Part shown: positions 7,906-15,979 of the stretch, piece by piece
Numbering within the stretch: the stretch's first letter is position 1
Layout of the letters: the number at the start of each line of letters is the position of its first letter
NCBI GenBank assembly: GCA_018056275.1
Contig: JAGPFW010000002.1
Coordinates: forward strand, 1-26,413
From: Patescibacteria group bacterium
GTDB lineage: Bacteria > Patescibacteriota > WWE3 > UBA101185 > UBA10185
DNA: 26,413 bases
Direction of reading: 5' to 3'
Translations under genes and position numbers: made by a program
The notes under the pieces: generated by a model
What the model was told of the DNA's origin: nothing
The model's database searches: none
Seen by the model: the letters and a program-made list of their open reading frames with translations, nothing else

Positions 7906-7913
7906 ACTGATAA
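7887..7913. promoter_or_regulatory. CIRCE operator before hrcA
   Basis: TTATCACTC (7887-7895), nine spacer bases and TACTGATAA (7905-7913) follow the CIRCE layout TTAGCACTC-N9-GAGTGCTAA. The left half matches 8 of 9 positions and the right half 6 of 9. The spacing is exact, the site overlaps the -10 element and it precedes the gene for the repressor that binds CIRCE, which supports autoregulation. Confidence 0.75.
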
Positions 7914-7914
7914 T

Positions 7915-8637
7915 ATGCTCACAGACCGACAAATACAGCTTTTAGAGTACATAATTCAAGAGTACATGCAAAGCCCAAAACCCGTTGGGTCCACTTATCT
8001 TGTTCAGAAATATGATCTTGGTTGTTCTGCTGCAACAGTTAGAAATGAGATGGCAGATCTTATAGATCAAGGCTTTTTGGAAATGGTGCATACCTCTTCG
8101 GGACGGGTGCCTACTCCAATGGCATATAGGTTTTTTCTGCAAGAACTTCTAGAAGAAGAAGAAATGCCTGTACTCCAGGAAGTTGCCATTAAGCAGCAGG
8201 TTTGGCCGTCAAGATATGAGATTCATAAATTGTTGCGTGAATTGGTTTCAACACTTTCTGATTTTACAAAGGAGTTAACTATTGCTACTACCGATGATGG
8301 CTTTATTACCCACGCAGGGGCCGTAAATATGTTGGATGATAAAGAGTTTTGGGATATAGAAGTTGCAAAAGCAGCTCTTCATTTGGTAGACAGCTATGAA
8401 CTATTAAACGATGTTCTTAAAAAGCCTGCTTATGGGAGTACACAAGATGTACATTGCTTAATAGGTGAGGATCTTCCAGGCGAGGCTTTATCATCGTGTT
8501 CAATTGCGACGGCAAGATTTGAAACGCCAAAAAAGTCTGGTTACATTGCAATCTTGGGACCTGCAAGGATGAATTATGAAAAAATCATTCCTTCCATTAG
8601 ATATGCTAAAAATTTAGTACAGGAATTAATTCAATAA
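7915..8637 (+). CDS. hrcA: HrcA heat-shock repressor, shortened form
   Basis: HrcA is the dimeric repressor that binds CIRCE operators and is stabilised by GroEL. This 240-aa protein carries the winged-helix DNA-binding domain in residues 1-70, with VGSTYLVQKYDLGCSAATVR as the recognition region and SSGRVPTPMAYRFF as the conserved wing/linker. The C-terminal part is shorter than the usual family length of about 340 aa but keeps the conserved ending ILGPARMNYEKIIPSIRY. It is 4 bases ahead of grpE, and a CIRCE-like site lies directly upstream, so it probably represses itself, grpE and groESL. The shortening is likely a deletion in the GAF-like dimerisation region. Confidence 0.92.
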   Translation: MLTDRQIQLLEYIIQEYMQSPKPVGSTYLVQKYDLGCSAATVRNEMADLIDQGFLEMVHTSSGRVPTPMAYRFFLQELLEEEEMPVLQEVAIKQQVWPSRYEIHKLLRELVSTLSDFTKELTIATTDDGFITHAGAVNMLDDKEFWDIEVAKAALHLVDSYELLNDVLKKPAYGSTQDVHCLIGEDLPGEALSSCSIATARFETPKKSGYIAILGPARMNYEKIIPSIRYAKNLVQELIQ

Positions 8638-8641
8638 AAAT

Positions 8642-9157
8642 ATGACAAAAGATAAAAAAGACAAACACAATGGTTCTACGCCAGAAAATAAATCGGAAAG
8701 GGAAGCCCTACTTAAGGAGAAGATTAGAAGTCTTGAAGAGACAGTAAAACGGCTAGAAAAAGAATTAGGAGAAATGGAGTCCAACTGGAAAAGAGCATTG
8801 GCAGATTATAAAAACTTGGAAAGGCGCACTTTAGAAGAAAAAGAGGAGGTGGCTAAATTTGCAAACTTTGTCTTGATTTCAGAGCTAATTTCTGTCTACG
8901 ATAGCCTTGAGATGCTAAAGAAGCACACAGATGACAAAGGTATAAGAATGATTGTAGACCAGTTTGGGGAGATTTTGCAACATGCTGGACTTGAAAGAAT
9001 CAAGGCTTTGGGAGAAACTTTTGATGAAAGTATTATGGAGGCTGTTGATACCCGCGAAGGAGATGAAAATATTGTTTTGGAGGAGGTCAATTTTGGGTAT
9101 AGGTTTAAGGGCAAAATTATTAGACCTGCGAAAGTTGTTGTAGGGAAAAGAAAATAA
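8642..9157 (+). CDS. grpE: GrpE, nucleotide exchange factor of DnaK
   Basis: The 171-aa product has the GrpE layout: a charged disordered start, a long coiled coil (about residues 20-85, SLEETVKRLEKELGEMESNW and beyond), ANFVLISELISVYDSLEM as the four-helix region, and a C-terminal beta domain ending GYRFKGKIIRPAKVVVGK. It releases ADP from DnaK. The start is 4 bases after the hrcA stop with no strong Shine-Dalgarno sequence, so it is probably coupled to hrcA translation. It is co-transcribed with hrcA and lies just upstream of dnaK. Confidence 0.95.
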   Translation: MTKDKKDKHNGSTPENKSEREALLKEKIRSLEETVKRLEKELGEMESNWKRALADYKNLERRTLEEKEEVAKFANFVLISELISVYDSLEMLKKHTDDKGIRMIVDQFGEILQHAGLERIKALGETFDESIMEAVDTREGDENIVLEEVNFGYRFKGKIIRPAKVVVGKRK

Positions 9158-9258
9158 GCGGCTACAGAAGCTATCTTTTTCCTGCCAATTTACATAGGTA
9201 GCTTTAGGTTAAACATGTATAAAGTAAATAGTTATAAAGGTTAAGAAAGGAAAAATAT

Positions 9259-11175
9259 ATGGCAAAAATTATAGGAATAGATTTAGGTACCACTAACAGC
9301 TGTATGGCAGTAATGGAAGGTGGACAACCTAAAGTTATGGTTAACGCAGAAGGAGGGAATACCACTCCTTCGGTTGTTGCTCCTGCCAGCAACTTAGTGG
9401 GAATTCCCGCAAAGAGGCAACAAGTTGTAAACCCAAAAAACACAATCTTTAGTATTAAGCGTTTAATGGGTAGGAAGTACACAGATCCAGAAATTGCAGG
9501 GATTAAAAAGGATTATCCTTACGAGATAGTAGAAGGACCTAATGGTCTTGCGTGTGTTGAAGTAGAAGGGAAAACTTATACGCCTCAAGAGATTTCGGCT
9601 AAGATTTTGGCCAAATTAAAAAAGGACGCCGAAAAGTACCTTGGTGAAACAGTAACAAATGCTGTAATTACAGTACCAGCATACTTTAACGACTCACAAA
9701 GAGCGGCTACGAAAGAAGCAGGTAAAATTGCTGGGTTTAATGTTGATAGAATAATAAATGAGCCTACTGCAGCAGCTTTAGCTTATGGAATGGACAAGAA
9801 GAAAAGTGGAATGATAGCAGTTTACGATCTTGGTGGAGGAACCTACGATATTTCCATTTTGGAGATTGGAGATGGGGTTTTTGAAGTAAAGGCGACAAAT
9901 GGGGATACTTATTTGGGAGGAGATGATTGGGATCGCAAGATTCTAAGCTGGATTTTGGATGAGTTTAAAAAAGCGGAAGGAATTGATCTATCCCAAGATA
10001 GGCAAGCTATGCAAAGGATTAAAGACGCTGCGGAAAAAGCAAAAATAGAACTTTCTTCCACTCTTGAGACCGAAATAAGCATTCCTTTTATTACTGCGGA
10101 TCAAACAGGACCTAAACATCTAGAGTTAAAGCTTTCTAGAGCCAAATTGGAGCAACTTACCGAAGATTTGATAAAGAGAACAATTCCTCCAATGGAAGCA
10201 GCCCTAAAAGATGCGGGATTACAAAAGAGTGATATTTCGGAAGTGGTTATGGTTGGAGGAATGACAAGAATGCCAAAAGTTGTTGAAGTGGTAAGGGAAT
10301 TCTTTGGCAAAGATCCTCATCAGGGGGTAAATCCAGATGAGGTTGTGGCTATTGGTGCGGCAATTCAAGGAGGAGTATTGGCAGGGGATGTAAAAGATGT
10401 ACTTTTATTGGATGTTACTCCCTTAACGTTGGGTATTGAAACTTTGGGAGGTATTGCAACTCCTTTGATAGAAAGAAATACTACGATTCCAACTTCGGCT
10501 TCGCAGGTTTTTAGCACGGCCGCGGATAATCAAACAAGTGTAGAAATCCATGTAGTGCAGGGGGAGCGAAAAATGGCTATAGATAATAAATCCTTGGGTC
10601 GCTTTATACTGGATGGGATTGCTCCCGCGCCAAGAGGTATGCCTCAGATTGAGGTAACCTTTGACATTGATGCAAACGGGATATTAAATGTGTCGGCAAA
10701 AGACAAAGGTACTGGAAAAGAGCAAAAAATAACAATCCAGGGAGGAACTGGGCTAAACAAAGAAGAGGTAGAAAAAATGGTGCGGGAGGCGGAAGCCAAA
10801 AAGGAAGAGGATAGAAAGAAAGAAGAGATGATTACCGCAAGAAACATGGCAGACAACCTTTGTTATGCGGCAGAAAAGGCACTAAAAGATGGTGGTGATA
10901 AGGTTCCTTCGGATATAAAAAGCGAAGTGGAAGAGAAGGTAAAGAATGTGAGAGATGTTCTACAAACCGCAACAAAAGAAGAGTTGGAGAAAAAGACTCA
11001 GGAGCTTTCTTTGTCCATGCAAAAAATTGGAGAGTATTTGTACAAAAATCAGGGAACTAGCGACGCCACTGGTGCTGGTAATGCGGGGGAGCGTGGAAAT
11101 GGTAAGGACGGTGGGACTGGAAATAATAATGGGGATGAACCCGTAGAAGGAGAAGTTATAAGCGATCAAGAGTAA
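9259..11175 (+). CDS. dnaK: DnaK (Hsp70) chaperone
   Basis: The 638-aa protein is a full-length Hsp70. The ATPase domain starts GIDLGTTNSCMAV and has the expected phosphate loops (YDLGGGTYDISILE, VGGMTRMPKV). The VLLLDVTPLTLGIETLGG segment begins the substrate-binding domain, followed by the helical lid and a Gly/Asn-rich disordered tail ending EPVEGEVISDQE. AAAGGA (9246-9251) is a reasonable ribosome binding site 7 bases before the ATG. A TATAAA at 9218-9223 may give it a promoter separate from hrcA-grpE; no CIRCE is visible in the 101-base gap. A strong terminator follows the stop. Confidence 0.97.
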   Translation: MAKIIGIDLGTTNSCMAVMEGGQPKVMVNAEGGNTTPSVVAPASNLVGIPAKRQQVVNPKNTIFSIKRLMGRKYTDPEIAGIKKDYPYEIVEGPNGLACVEVEGKTYTPQEISAKILAKLKKDAEKYLGETVTNAVITVPAYFNDSQRAATKEAGKIAGFNVDRIINEPTAAALAYGMDKKKSGMIAVYDLGGGTYDISILEIGDGVFEVKATNGDTYLGGDDWDRKILSWILDEFKKAEGIDLSQDRQAMQRIKDAAEKAKIELSSTLETEISIPFITADQTGPKHLELKLSRAKLEQLTEDLIKRTIPPMEAALKDAGLQKSDISEVVMVGGMTRMPKVVEVVREFFGKDPHQGVNPDEVVAIGAAIQGGVLAGDVKDVLLLDVTPLTLGIETLGGIATPLIERNTTIPTSASQVFSTAADNQTSVEIHVVQGERKMAIDNKSLGRFILDGIAPAPRGMPQIEVTFDIDANGILNVSAKDKGTGKEQKITIQGGTGLNKEEVEKMVREAEAKKEEDRKKEEMITARNMADNLCYAAEKALKDGGDKVPSDIKSEVEEKVKNVRDVLQTATKEELEKKTQELSLSMQKIGEYLYKNQGTSDATGAGNAGERGNGKDGGTGNNNGDEPVEGEVISDQE

Positions 11176-11196
11176 TTTTACAGAGTAAATAAGTTC

Positions 11197-11220
11197 AAAA
11201 GCCCCTTAATTGGGGCTTTT
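11197..11220 (+). terminator. Intrinsic terminator after dnaK
   Basis: AAAAGCCCC (11197-11205) pairs perfectly with GGGGCTTTT (11212-11220) across a 6-base loop. The T-run is part of the right arm. It separates dnaK from the DnaJ-family gene at 11256, which must therefore have its own start or rely on readthrough. Confidence 0.85.
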
Positions 11221-11255
11221 GTGTGTTAAGCTGAAATTTATAAATTTATAAAAAT

Positions 11256-12194
11256 ATGAGTGAGACGAAAAATTATTACAACATTTTAGGCCTTTCTAAG
11301 GGGGCTTCTCAGGACGAGATAAAAAGGGCATATAAGAAATTGGCCAAAGAATACCATCCTGATGTTGTGGCGGAGGCGGATAAAGCTACTGCGGAAAAAA
11401 GGTTTAAAGAAATAAATGAAGCGTATCAGGTTTTAAGCGATCCCCAGAAGAAAGAGATGTACGATAGGTTTGGGAACACAAACGGATTTGCAGGTGGCTT
11501 TTCTGGTGCGGGTACTGGAGGTAATGCGGGAAAACAAGGATTTTATCAAAACGGACCTTTTACCTACTCTTATTCTTCTTCGGGGGAAAATCCCTTTGGA
11601 AATTTTGATCCGTTTGAAGTTTTTGAAGATTTTTTTGGCTTTAGGGGGTTTTCGCAAAATAGAGCGCCTCAAAAAGGAAAAAATTTAGCCTATGAGATGC
11701 GGATTGACTTTGCAGATGCAGTACATGGTGCAGAAAAGGAAATAAATGTGGAAAGTGGTAGAGTAAAAGTTAAAATCCCGCAAGGTGTGCGCAGTGGAAC
11801 AGAAATGAAGTTTGCGGGGAAGGGAATGCCTGGTCCCAATGGCTTACCTCCAGGGGATTTGTATATTACATTTAGGGTGCAAACTCCCCCTTATTTTGAA
11901 AGATCTGGAGATAACTTAGGAACTTTGGTGGAAATTGATTTTGCACAAGCGGCTTTGGGGGACGAAGTAGAGATACCCGTTGTTGATGAAGGAAGTAAAA
12001 GTGGTATTGGAAAAGCAAAGTTAAAAATCCCACAGGGTACACAGCATGGTACACAAATAAGAGTTCGTGGAAAAGGTATGCCTAAGTTGGGCGGAAGTGG
12101 AAAGGGAGATTTGATTGTGGAAGTAAGGGTTAAGATTCCTCAAAGGTTAAGTAGGGAGCAGAGAAGGGTACTTGAGGAATACAGGAGATTGTAG
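11256..12194 (+). CDS. DnaJ-family co-chaperone without zinc finger (CbpA-like)
   Basis: The 312-aa protein has an N-terminal J domain (residues 6-72) with the HPD motif at 34-36, which stimulates DnaK ATP hydrolysis. A Gly/Phe-rich linker (about 73-135) comes next, then the two C-terminal beta domains (GKGMPGPNGLPPGDLYITF and the similar GKGMPKLGGSGKGDLIVEV). The four CxxCxGxG repeats of classical DnaJ are absent, so it is a type II protein like CbpA. It is the only J protein in this cluster and probably serves as the main DnaK partner. The ATG lacks a Shine-Dalgarno sequence and follows AT-rich TATAAA elements (11239-11244 and 11247-11252), so it may be leaderless. Confidence 0.93.
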   Translation: MSETKNYYNILGLSKGASQDEIKRAYKKLAKEYHPDVVAEADKATAEKRFKEINEAYQVLSDPQKKEMYDRFGNTNGFAGGFSGAGTGGNAGKQGFYQNGPFTYSYSSSGENPFGNFDPFEVFEDFFGFRGFSQNRAPQKGKNLAYEMRIDFADAVHGAEKEINVESGRVKVKIPQGVRSGTEMKFAGKGMPGPNGLPPGDLYITFRVQTPPYFERSGDNLGTLVEIDFAQAALGDEVEIPVVDEGSKSGIGKAKLKIPQGTQHGTQIRVRGKGMPKLGGSGKGDLIVEVRVKIPQRLSREQRRVLEEYRRL

Positions 12195-12319
12195 CGATTT
12201 TGTCTAGGGAATATGGCTGATGGGAAAAGTTGACGGAAAGAAATACTAAGGCTTTGTCAAGCCTAAATAATTCTAAATAATAAATGTATCTCTTACCCTA
12301 GTTTATATACCTCGCAAGA

Positions 12320-12348
12320 TTGATATTTAGGAAGCCATTGGATATAAT
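12320..12348 (+). promoter_or_regulatory. Near-consensus promoter of the orphan gene at 12375
   Basis: TTGATA (12320-12325), exactly 17 bases, then TATAAT (12343-12348). The leader of about 20 bases contains AGGAGG (12363-12368), 6 bases before ATG 12375. This is one of the strongest promoters in the window and drives a single short gene. Confidence 0.75.
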
Positions 12349-12374
12349 GAGGCATCTTTACCAGGAGGTGTGAT

Positions 12375-12641
12375 ATGGATCTGGATCTTGTGGTTTTTTT
12401 TGTTGTCTTTTCGAGTTGGCTATTGATGGTCGGGATCCCCGCCACGTGGGGTGAGGAGGAATACGAAATTGCGCTTGGGGCGGTTCTGCCCCTTTTCGTG
12501 AGTGTATGCTCCGTTCTCGCAGCGTTTCTATCCTTCAATTTCCTGGGATTCGTGGCTAACTCTTTGGCTACGGTTGTGGCATCCTTTTTAGGGGCCTTCG
12601 GTCCCACACTCGTTAAGGAGGTGCGCCAAGTAAAAAAGTAA
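12375..12641 (+). CDS. Orphan small membrane protein, 88 aa
   Basis: I do not recognise this protein. It has a hydrophobic N-terminal helix (about residues 4-22), a short acidic loop (GEEEYE at 26-31), and one or two further hydrophobic stretches (about 33-52 and 54-74), ending in a basic tail KEVRQVKK. It is thus an inner-membrane protein with two or three helices. The gene is flanked by its own near-consensus promoter, a strong ribosome binding site and a clean terminator. It is richer in G+C than its neighbours, and its TTC, CTC and GTG codons differ from their AT-rich usage. The strength of its signals suggests high expression. Confidence 0.75.
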   Translation: MDLDLVVFFVVFSSWLLMVGIPATWGEEEYEIALGAVLPLFVSVCSVLAAFLSFNFLGFVANSLATVVASFLGAFGPTLVKEVRQVKK

Positions 12642-12654
12642 TAAAGAATCTAGA

Positions 12655-12686
12655 GGGAAGTACCCCAATACTTCCCTTTTCTTTTT
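12655..12686 (+). terminator. Intrinsic terminator after the orphan gene at 12375
   Basis: GGGAAGTA (12655-12662) and TACTTCCC (12669-12676) form a perfect 8-bp stem with a 6-base loop, followed by TTTTCTTTTT. It sits in the 43-base gap between this gene and the convergent GAPDH gene, whose stop codon lies at the end of the T-tract. Confidence 0.85.
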
Positions 12687-13830
12687 AAACTATAGAAAAA
12701 CCCTCTTCCAAGGAACCCATTACAGACTCACCGAACCCCCCAACGTGCAACGCCATATCCACCAATCGGCAGGAATAACCCCATTCATTATCATACCAAG
12801 CTAAAACCTTAACCATGTTTCCATCAACTACCCTTGTTAAGTTTAAATCTACAATGGACGAAAACTCACTTCCAACAATGTCTGATGAAACCAATGGCTC
12901 ATAAGTGGCCTTCACGATTCCTTTGTATTGAGGACTTTCCGCACCCCTTATTAAAGCCGTATTCACTTCTTCCAATGTAACATTCTTTTTTAACAATAAG
13001 GTAACATCGCTTAGAGAACCCGTTAAAACAGGAACTCTTATTGCCATTCCATCAAAAACACCTTCCAATTCAGGAATAACTTTTGTAACTGCGATGGCTG
13101 CACCTGTGGAAGTTGGGATTATGTTGTAATCTGCAGCTCTAGCCCTACGCATGTCTTTACTAGGGCCATCTACTATATTTTGGGAAGAAGTAACAGCATG
13201 GATTGTTGTCATCATGGACTTTTCAACATAAAAAGCATTGTGCAGAATTTGAACCACTGGAGCAATACAATTTGTTGTACAGGAAGCATTTGAAATAATT
13301 TCTTCCCCTGCATATTCCGTGTGGTTTACGCCCATTAAAAAGGTCTTTACTGTACCTCCTTTTGCTGGTGCGGACAATACTACTTTTTTGGCCCCTGCGC
13401 CAATATGTGCTTTTGCAGAATCATCCTTTACAAATCGGCCTGTACACTCTAAAACTACATCCACTCCTAAATCCTTCCAAGGGAGTCTAGAAGGGTCTGG
13501 TTCAGAGATCATTTTTACCTTCTTGTTTCCCACAACCAAAAAAGTTTCTGGGGCTATTTCTGTATAAAACGTATCATCCCCACGATAAGAGTCTAAACTA
13601 ACCTTTTTTCCGTTCTCCAATAGAGAGATTTCCTTATCAAAAATACCATAAGCTGTGTCATATTTTAATAAATGAGCTAAGATTCGGGGGTTTGTTAGAT
13701 CATTTATTGCAACAACTTCAGCATTCCCTTTTGTTAACAAAATCTTTAAAGAAGCTCTTCCAATACGCCCAAATCCATTTATAGCAACCTTAACATTATT
13801 ATTGGAAGTTTGGGCAGACTTTTTTTGCAT
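12685..13830 (-). CDS. gap: Glyceraldehyde-3-phosphate dehydrogenase (type I)
   Basis: The enzyme oxidises glyceraldehyde 3-phosphate to 1,3-bisphosphoglycerate with NAD(P). NGFGRIGR (18-25) binds the dinucleotide, ASCTTNC (182-188) holds the catalytic Cys184, and His211 in TTIHAVTSSQ is the general base. Asp44 in INDLTNP suggests NAD preference. At 381 aa it is longer than the usual 335 or so, with an 11-residue polar N-terminal extension and about 15 extra residues at the C-terminus. It follows the thioredoxin gene by 17 bases on the same strand. There is no Shine-Dalgarno sequence, but a TAGAAT (13842 down to 13837) lies 6 bases before the ATG, so a leaderless transcript is possible in addition to readthrough. 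Confidence 0.95.
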   Translation of the reverse strand: MQKKSAQTSNNNVKVAINGFGRIGRASLKILLTKGNAEVVAINDLTNPRILAHLLKYDTAYGIFDKEISLLENGKKVSLDSYRGDDTFYTEIAPETFLVVGNKKVKMISEPDPSRLPWKDLGVDVVLECTGRFVKDDSAKAHIGAGAKKVVLSAPAKGGTVKTFLMGVNHTEYAGEEIISNASCTTNCIAPVVQILHNAFYVEKSMMTTIHAVTSSQNIVDGPSKDMRRARAADYNIIPTSTGAAIAVTKVIPELEGVFDGMAIRVPVLTGSLSDVTLLLKKNVTLEEVNTALIRGAESPQYKGIVKATYEPLVSSDIVGSEFSSIVDLNLTRVVDGNMVKVLAWYDNEWGYSCRLVDMALHVGGFGESVMGSLEEGFSIV

Positions 13831-13847
13831 AAACTTATTCTATACTT

Positions 13848-14111
13848 TTATATATTTTCTTCCAACCAAGTTTTGAAAGTGTCTTTTGGCATGGCGCCCA
13901 TTCTTCGAGAAACTTCTTTTCCGTCTTTTAAGATGATAAAGGTTGGTATACTCATAACTTGATATTGCCCTGCCATAGCACCATTCGCTTCTACATCAAT
14001 GCTTTCAAATTCTGCCTTTCCTGCATATTCTTTTTTTAGTGCTTCAAAAACTGGACTCATTACTTTGCAGGGTCCGCACCAATCCGCATAAAAATCTAAA
14101 ACTTTAATCAT
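13848..14111 (-). CDS. Thioredoxin, short form
   Basis: The 87-aa protein carries the active-site WCGPC at residues 11-15 and the cis-Pro segment SIPTFIILKDG about 50 residues later, the two hallmarks of the thioredoxin fold. It lacks the first strand and helix of classical thioredoxin (about 105 aa), since the protein begins just before the central strand (MIKVLDFYADWCGPC). AAAGGA just upstream of the ATG is a good ribosome binding site, so the short start is credible. Its likely role is cytosolic disulfide reduction. It leads a likely two-gene transcript with gap. Confidence 0.92.
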   Translation of the reverse strand: MIKVLDFYADWCGPCKVMSPVFEALKKEYAGKAEFESIDVEANGAMAGQYQVMSIPTFIILKDGKEVSRRMGAMPKDTFKTWLEENI

Positions 14112-14189
14112 ATTTTCCTTTCACAAAATTAAATAAGCTTAAGAATTTTAACATAAGTCTATAAATCGCGGAATCAAGAGCATTTTTTG

Positions 14190-14198
14190 TGGTAAAAT
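14190..14198 (+). promoter_or_regulatory. Extended -10 element, candidate promoter of the TsaB-like gene
   Basis: TG-G-TAAAAT is an extended -10 motif with TAAAAT at 14193-14198. The leader to ATG 14257 would be about 52 bases. A similar TGTTAAAAT lies on the opposite strand at 14153 down to 14145, facing the thioredoxin gene. Confidence 0.35.
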
Positions 14199-14256
14199 CC
14201 GCTAAGAAAAAGCAAAATCATTTGTGACCATTTGAAGCATTTGTCAAGAAATAATA

Positions 14257-14586
14257 ATGTATAAGATTTATATTGATACAACTGAACGATTTGAAAATAA
14301 AGTGATCCTAGAAAAATTGGAACAAAATAACTCCACAGTAGAGCTATTGGAAGTTGATGCTATTCAGGGAAATATTGACATTGTAGATTCTATTCAAAAG
14401 CTTCTTGTAAGAAACAGTTTGGATTTACTTGCTATAAAAGAGTTTGTGCCCAATAGAGGTCCTGGATCTTTCACTGGGGTTAAGATAGGTGTGACTATAG
14501 CAAATGTATTGAATTGGGTTTTAGAAATAAAGTCACAGGAGGCTTTAGCAGTTCCAGATTACGGCAAGCAGCCAAACATTACATAA
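14257..14586 (+). CDS. tsaB: TsaB-like protein, N-terminal lobe only
   Basis: TsaB is the partner of TsaD in making threonylcarbamoyl-adenosine at position 37 of ANN-decoding tRNAs. This 109-aa protein has the TsaB N-terminal pattern: a YIDTT strand at the start, and NRGPGSFTGVKIGVTIANVL (66-85), the family's conserved GPGSFTG segment that helps form the TsaD interface. Full TsaB is about 230 aa; here the second ASKHA lobe is absent, and the downstream bases do not encode it in any frame. The short form might still dimerise with TsaD, since the interface lies in the N-lobe. Alternatives are a decaying gene, but the frame is clean. The ATG has no clear ribosome binding site. Confidence 0.75.
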   Translation: MYKIYIDTTERFENKVILEKLEQNNSTVELLEVDAIQGNIDIVDSIQKLLVRNSLDLLAIKEFVPNRGPGSFTGVKIGVTIANVLNWVLEIKSQEALAVPDYGKQPNIT

Positions 14587-14661
14587 AAAATGCTTTTGCT
14601 ATGAGTTGTTAGAAAATAGAAAGGTTTTTTTAGGAACCAACTAAACTTGATTGAGTTAAAT

Positions 14662-14690
14662 TTGCATTGTCCCTAGCAAAAACATATGAT
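14662..14690 (+). promoter_or_regulatory. Promoter of the UbiA-family gene, leaderless
   Basis: TTGCAT (14662-14667), 17 bases, TATGAT (14685-14690), then 7 bases and ATG at 14698. This spacing picks 14698 rather than the in-frame ATG at 14686, which lies inside the -10 element. Confidence 0.65.
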
Positions 14691-14697
14691 TGTTGTA

Positions 14698-15645
14698 ATG
14701 TCTCTCATAAATTTGATTTATCAATTAATCCGTACGGCAAGGCCTAGGCAATGGTTAAAAAATCTTAGTGTTTTTGCTGCCCCCTTTTTTTCTGGGCTCT
14801 TTTTTACAGGAGATGTTTTTATAAAGTCTGTGCTTTGTTTTATTGCCTTTTGCATGGTTTCCTCCGGCGCTTATTTTGTCAACGATATAAAGGATATTGA
14901 GAGAGATAGGCAGCACCCCATTAAAAGTAATAGGCCTATTGCTTCGGGAAAATTGCCGATTTGGTTAGCATGGGGGGTTGCATTTTCTCTTATAGCTTTT
15001 GGGATAATTTTCTCTCAATTATATGTTGGAAATTACTTTACTTATAGCGTTCTAGCTTATGTGCTGATTCAATTGTTGTATTCTAGTTATTTTAGAAATG
15101 TGATTATTCTAGATTCTTTGGTTGTTGGTACGGGATTTGTGATTAGGGTTTTTGCAGGTGGACTGGGAACAAATACTTCCCTTTCTTCTTGGCTTGCCCT
15201 TGCAACAATAGGTTTATCTTTGCTTTTAGCTTTTGGAAAGCGCCGTTCCGAAAAAACTCTGCTCAAAAAATTCGCAGATCCTGAAAATCTTGCTACTAGG
15301 AAAACCCTGCGTCGTTACCCAGATACGCTTTTGGATAGTATGATCTCTATGTCCTCATCTATAGCAGTAATGACATATTCTCTTTTCACATTTCAGACTT
15401 CCCCTCAAATAGCGGGGAGTACCATAACAAGCATTCTTCCCTCCACATTAAAATCCCCCAAATGGATGATGTTAACAATCCCGCTTGTTATTTACGGAGT
15501 TGCCAGATATTTATATGTCATTTACGAAAAAGAAGATGCTGAATCTCCAGAACGAGTTCTTTTGTCAGACATGCCGTTGTTAATTACAGTTTTGTTGTGG
15601 GGAGCGTTAGTTTTTGGGATTGTCTATATTATCCCAGGATATTAA
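14698..15645 (+). CDS. UbiA-family prenyltransferase, decaprenyl-phosphate phosphoribosyltransferase-like
   Basis: From ATG 14698 the product is 315 aa with eight or nine hydrophobic helices. RPRQWLKN (15-22) is the hallmark of the decaprenyl-phosphate 5-phosphoribosyltransferase branch, which makes polyprenyl-phosphoribose for arabinan-type sugars in mycobacteria. NDIKDIERD (62-70) is the first Asp-rich metal/diphosphate motif of UbiA enzymes, and the second lies in the RRYPDTLLDSM segment. The start at 14698 is set by the leaderless promoter spacing. The enzyme is in the inner membrane and the donor here is unproven; other UbiA substrates are possible. The gene ends one base before the convergent stop at 15647. 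Confidence 0.88.
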   Translation: MSLINLIYQLIRTARPRQWLKNLSVFAAPFFSGLFFTGDVFIKSVLCFIAFCMVSSGAYFVNDIKDIERDRQHPIKSNRPIASGKLPIWLAWGVAFSLIAFGIIFSQLYVGNYFTYSVLAYVLIQLLYSSYFRNVIILDSLVVGTGFVIRVFAGGLGTNTSLSSWLALATIGLSLLLAFGKRRSEKTLLKKFADPENLATRKTLRRYPDTLLDSMISMSSSIAVMTYSLFTFQTSPQIAGSTITSILPSTLKSPKWMMLTIPLVIYGVARYLYVIYEKEDAESPERVLLSDMPLLITVLLWGALVFGIVYIIPGY

Positions 15646-15646
15646 T

Positions 15647-15979
15647 CTATTCGTTAAGATTATCTTCTCTTTCGTCTATTTTCTCAGTTTCAATTAGTTC
15701 CTCTATTTTTGAGGTGGCTTCAGTAGTTATTGCTTCTTGTTTCTCTTTCTCTTCTTTCAATACCTTCTCGTAAATCTCTCTTTCCATTTGTGGTGTGATA
15801 ATAATCTTTGGGCAGGAACAATCTTGACTAATCTCGTCTTGCGCAGACAAAACCTGGGTTTGAGGTAAATTATTCTTTACGGTGGCAAGTCCTAGCGAAG
15901 TAATTGGCAATGCCAACAGCCCTAAGAGAAGAACCGTCATTAGGCTGTTAATACCGGTTGTTACTAATCCCTTAAACAT
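15647..15979 (-). CDS. Small single-pass membrane protein with acidic coiled-coil tail
   Basis: I chose ATG 15979 (110 aa) because GGAGA lies 8 bases upstream; an in-frame ATG at 16003 would add eight residues but has no ribosome binding site. The start overlaps the end of the preceding gene by 8 bases, so the two are coupled. Residues about 8-34 form one hydrophobic helix, signal-like, followed by an exposed DCSCP motif (53-57) and a strongly charged Glu/Lys-rich helix (about 65-105) likely to be a coiled coil. No family is recognised. It probably functions with the membrane protein encoded upstream. Confidence 0.7.
   Translation of the reverse strand: MFKGLVTTGINSLMTVLLLGLLALPITSLGLATVKNNLPQTQVLSAQDEISQDCSCPKIIITPQMEREIYEKVLKEEKEKQEAITTEATSKIEELIETEKIDEREDNLNE

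Noticed and set aside
9169..9205. Imperfect inverted repeat AAGCTATC/GGTAGCTT upstream of dnaK as a terminator or operator.
   Set aside because: The loop is over 20 bases, the stem has a mismatch, no T-run follows the right arm, and the sequence does not match CIRCE.
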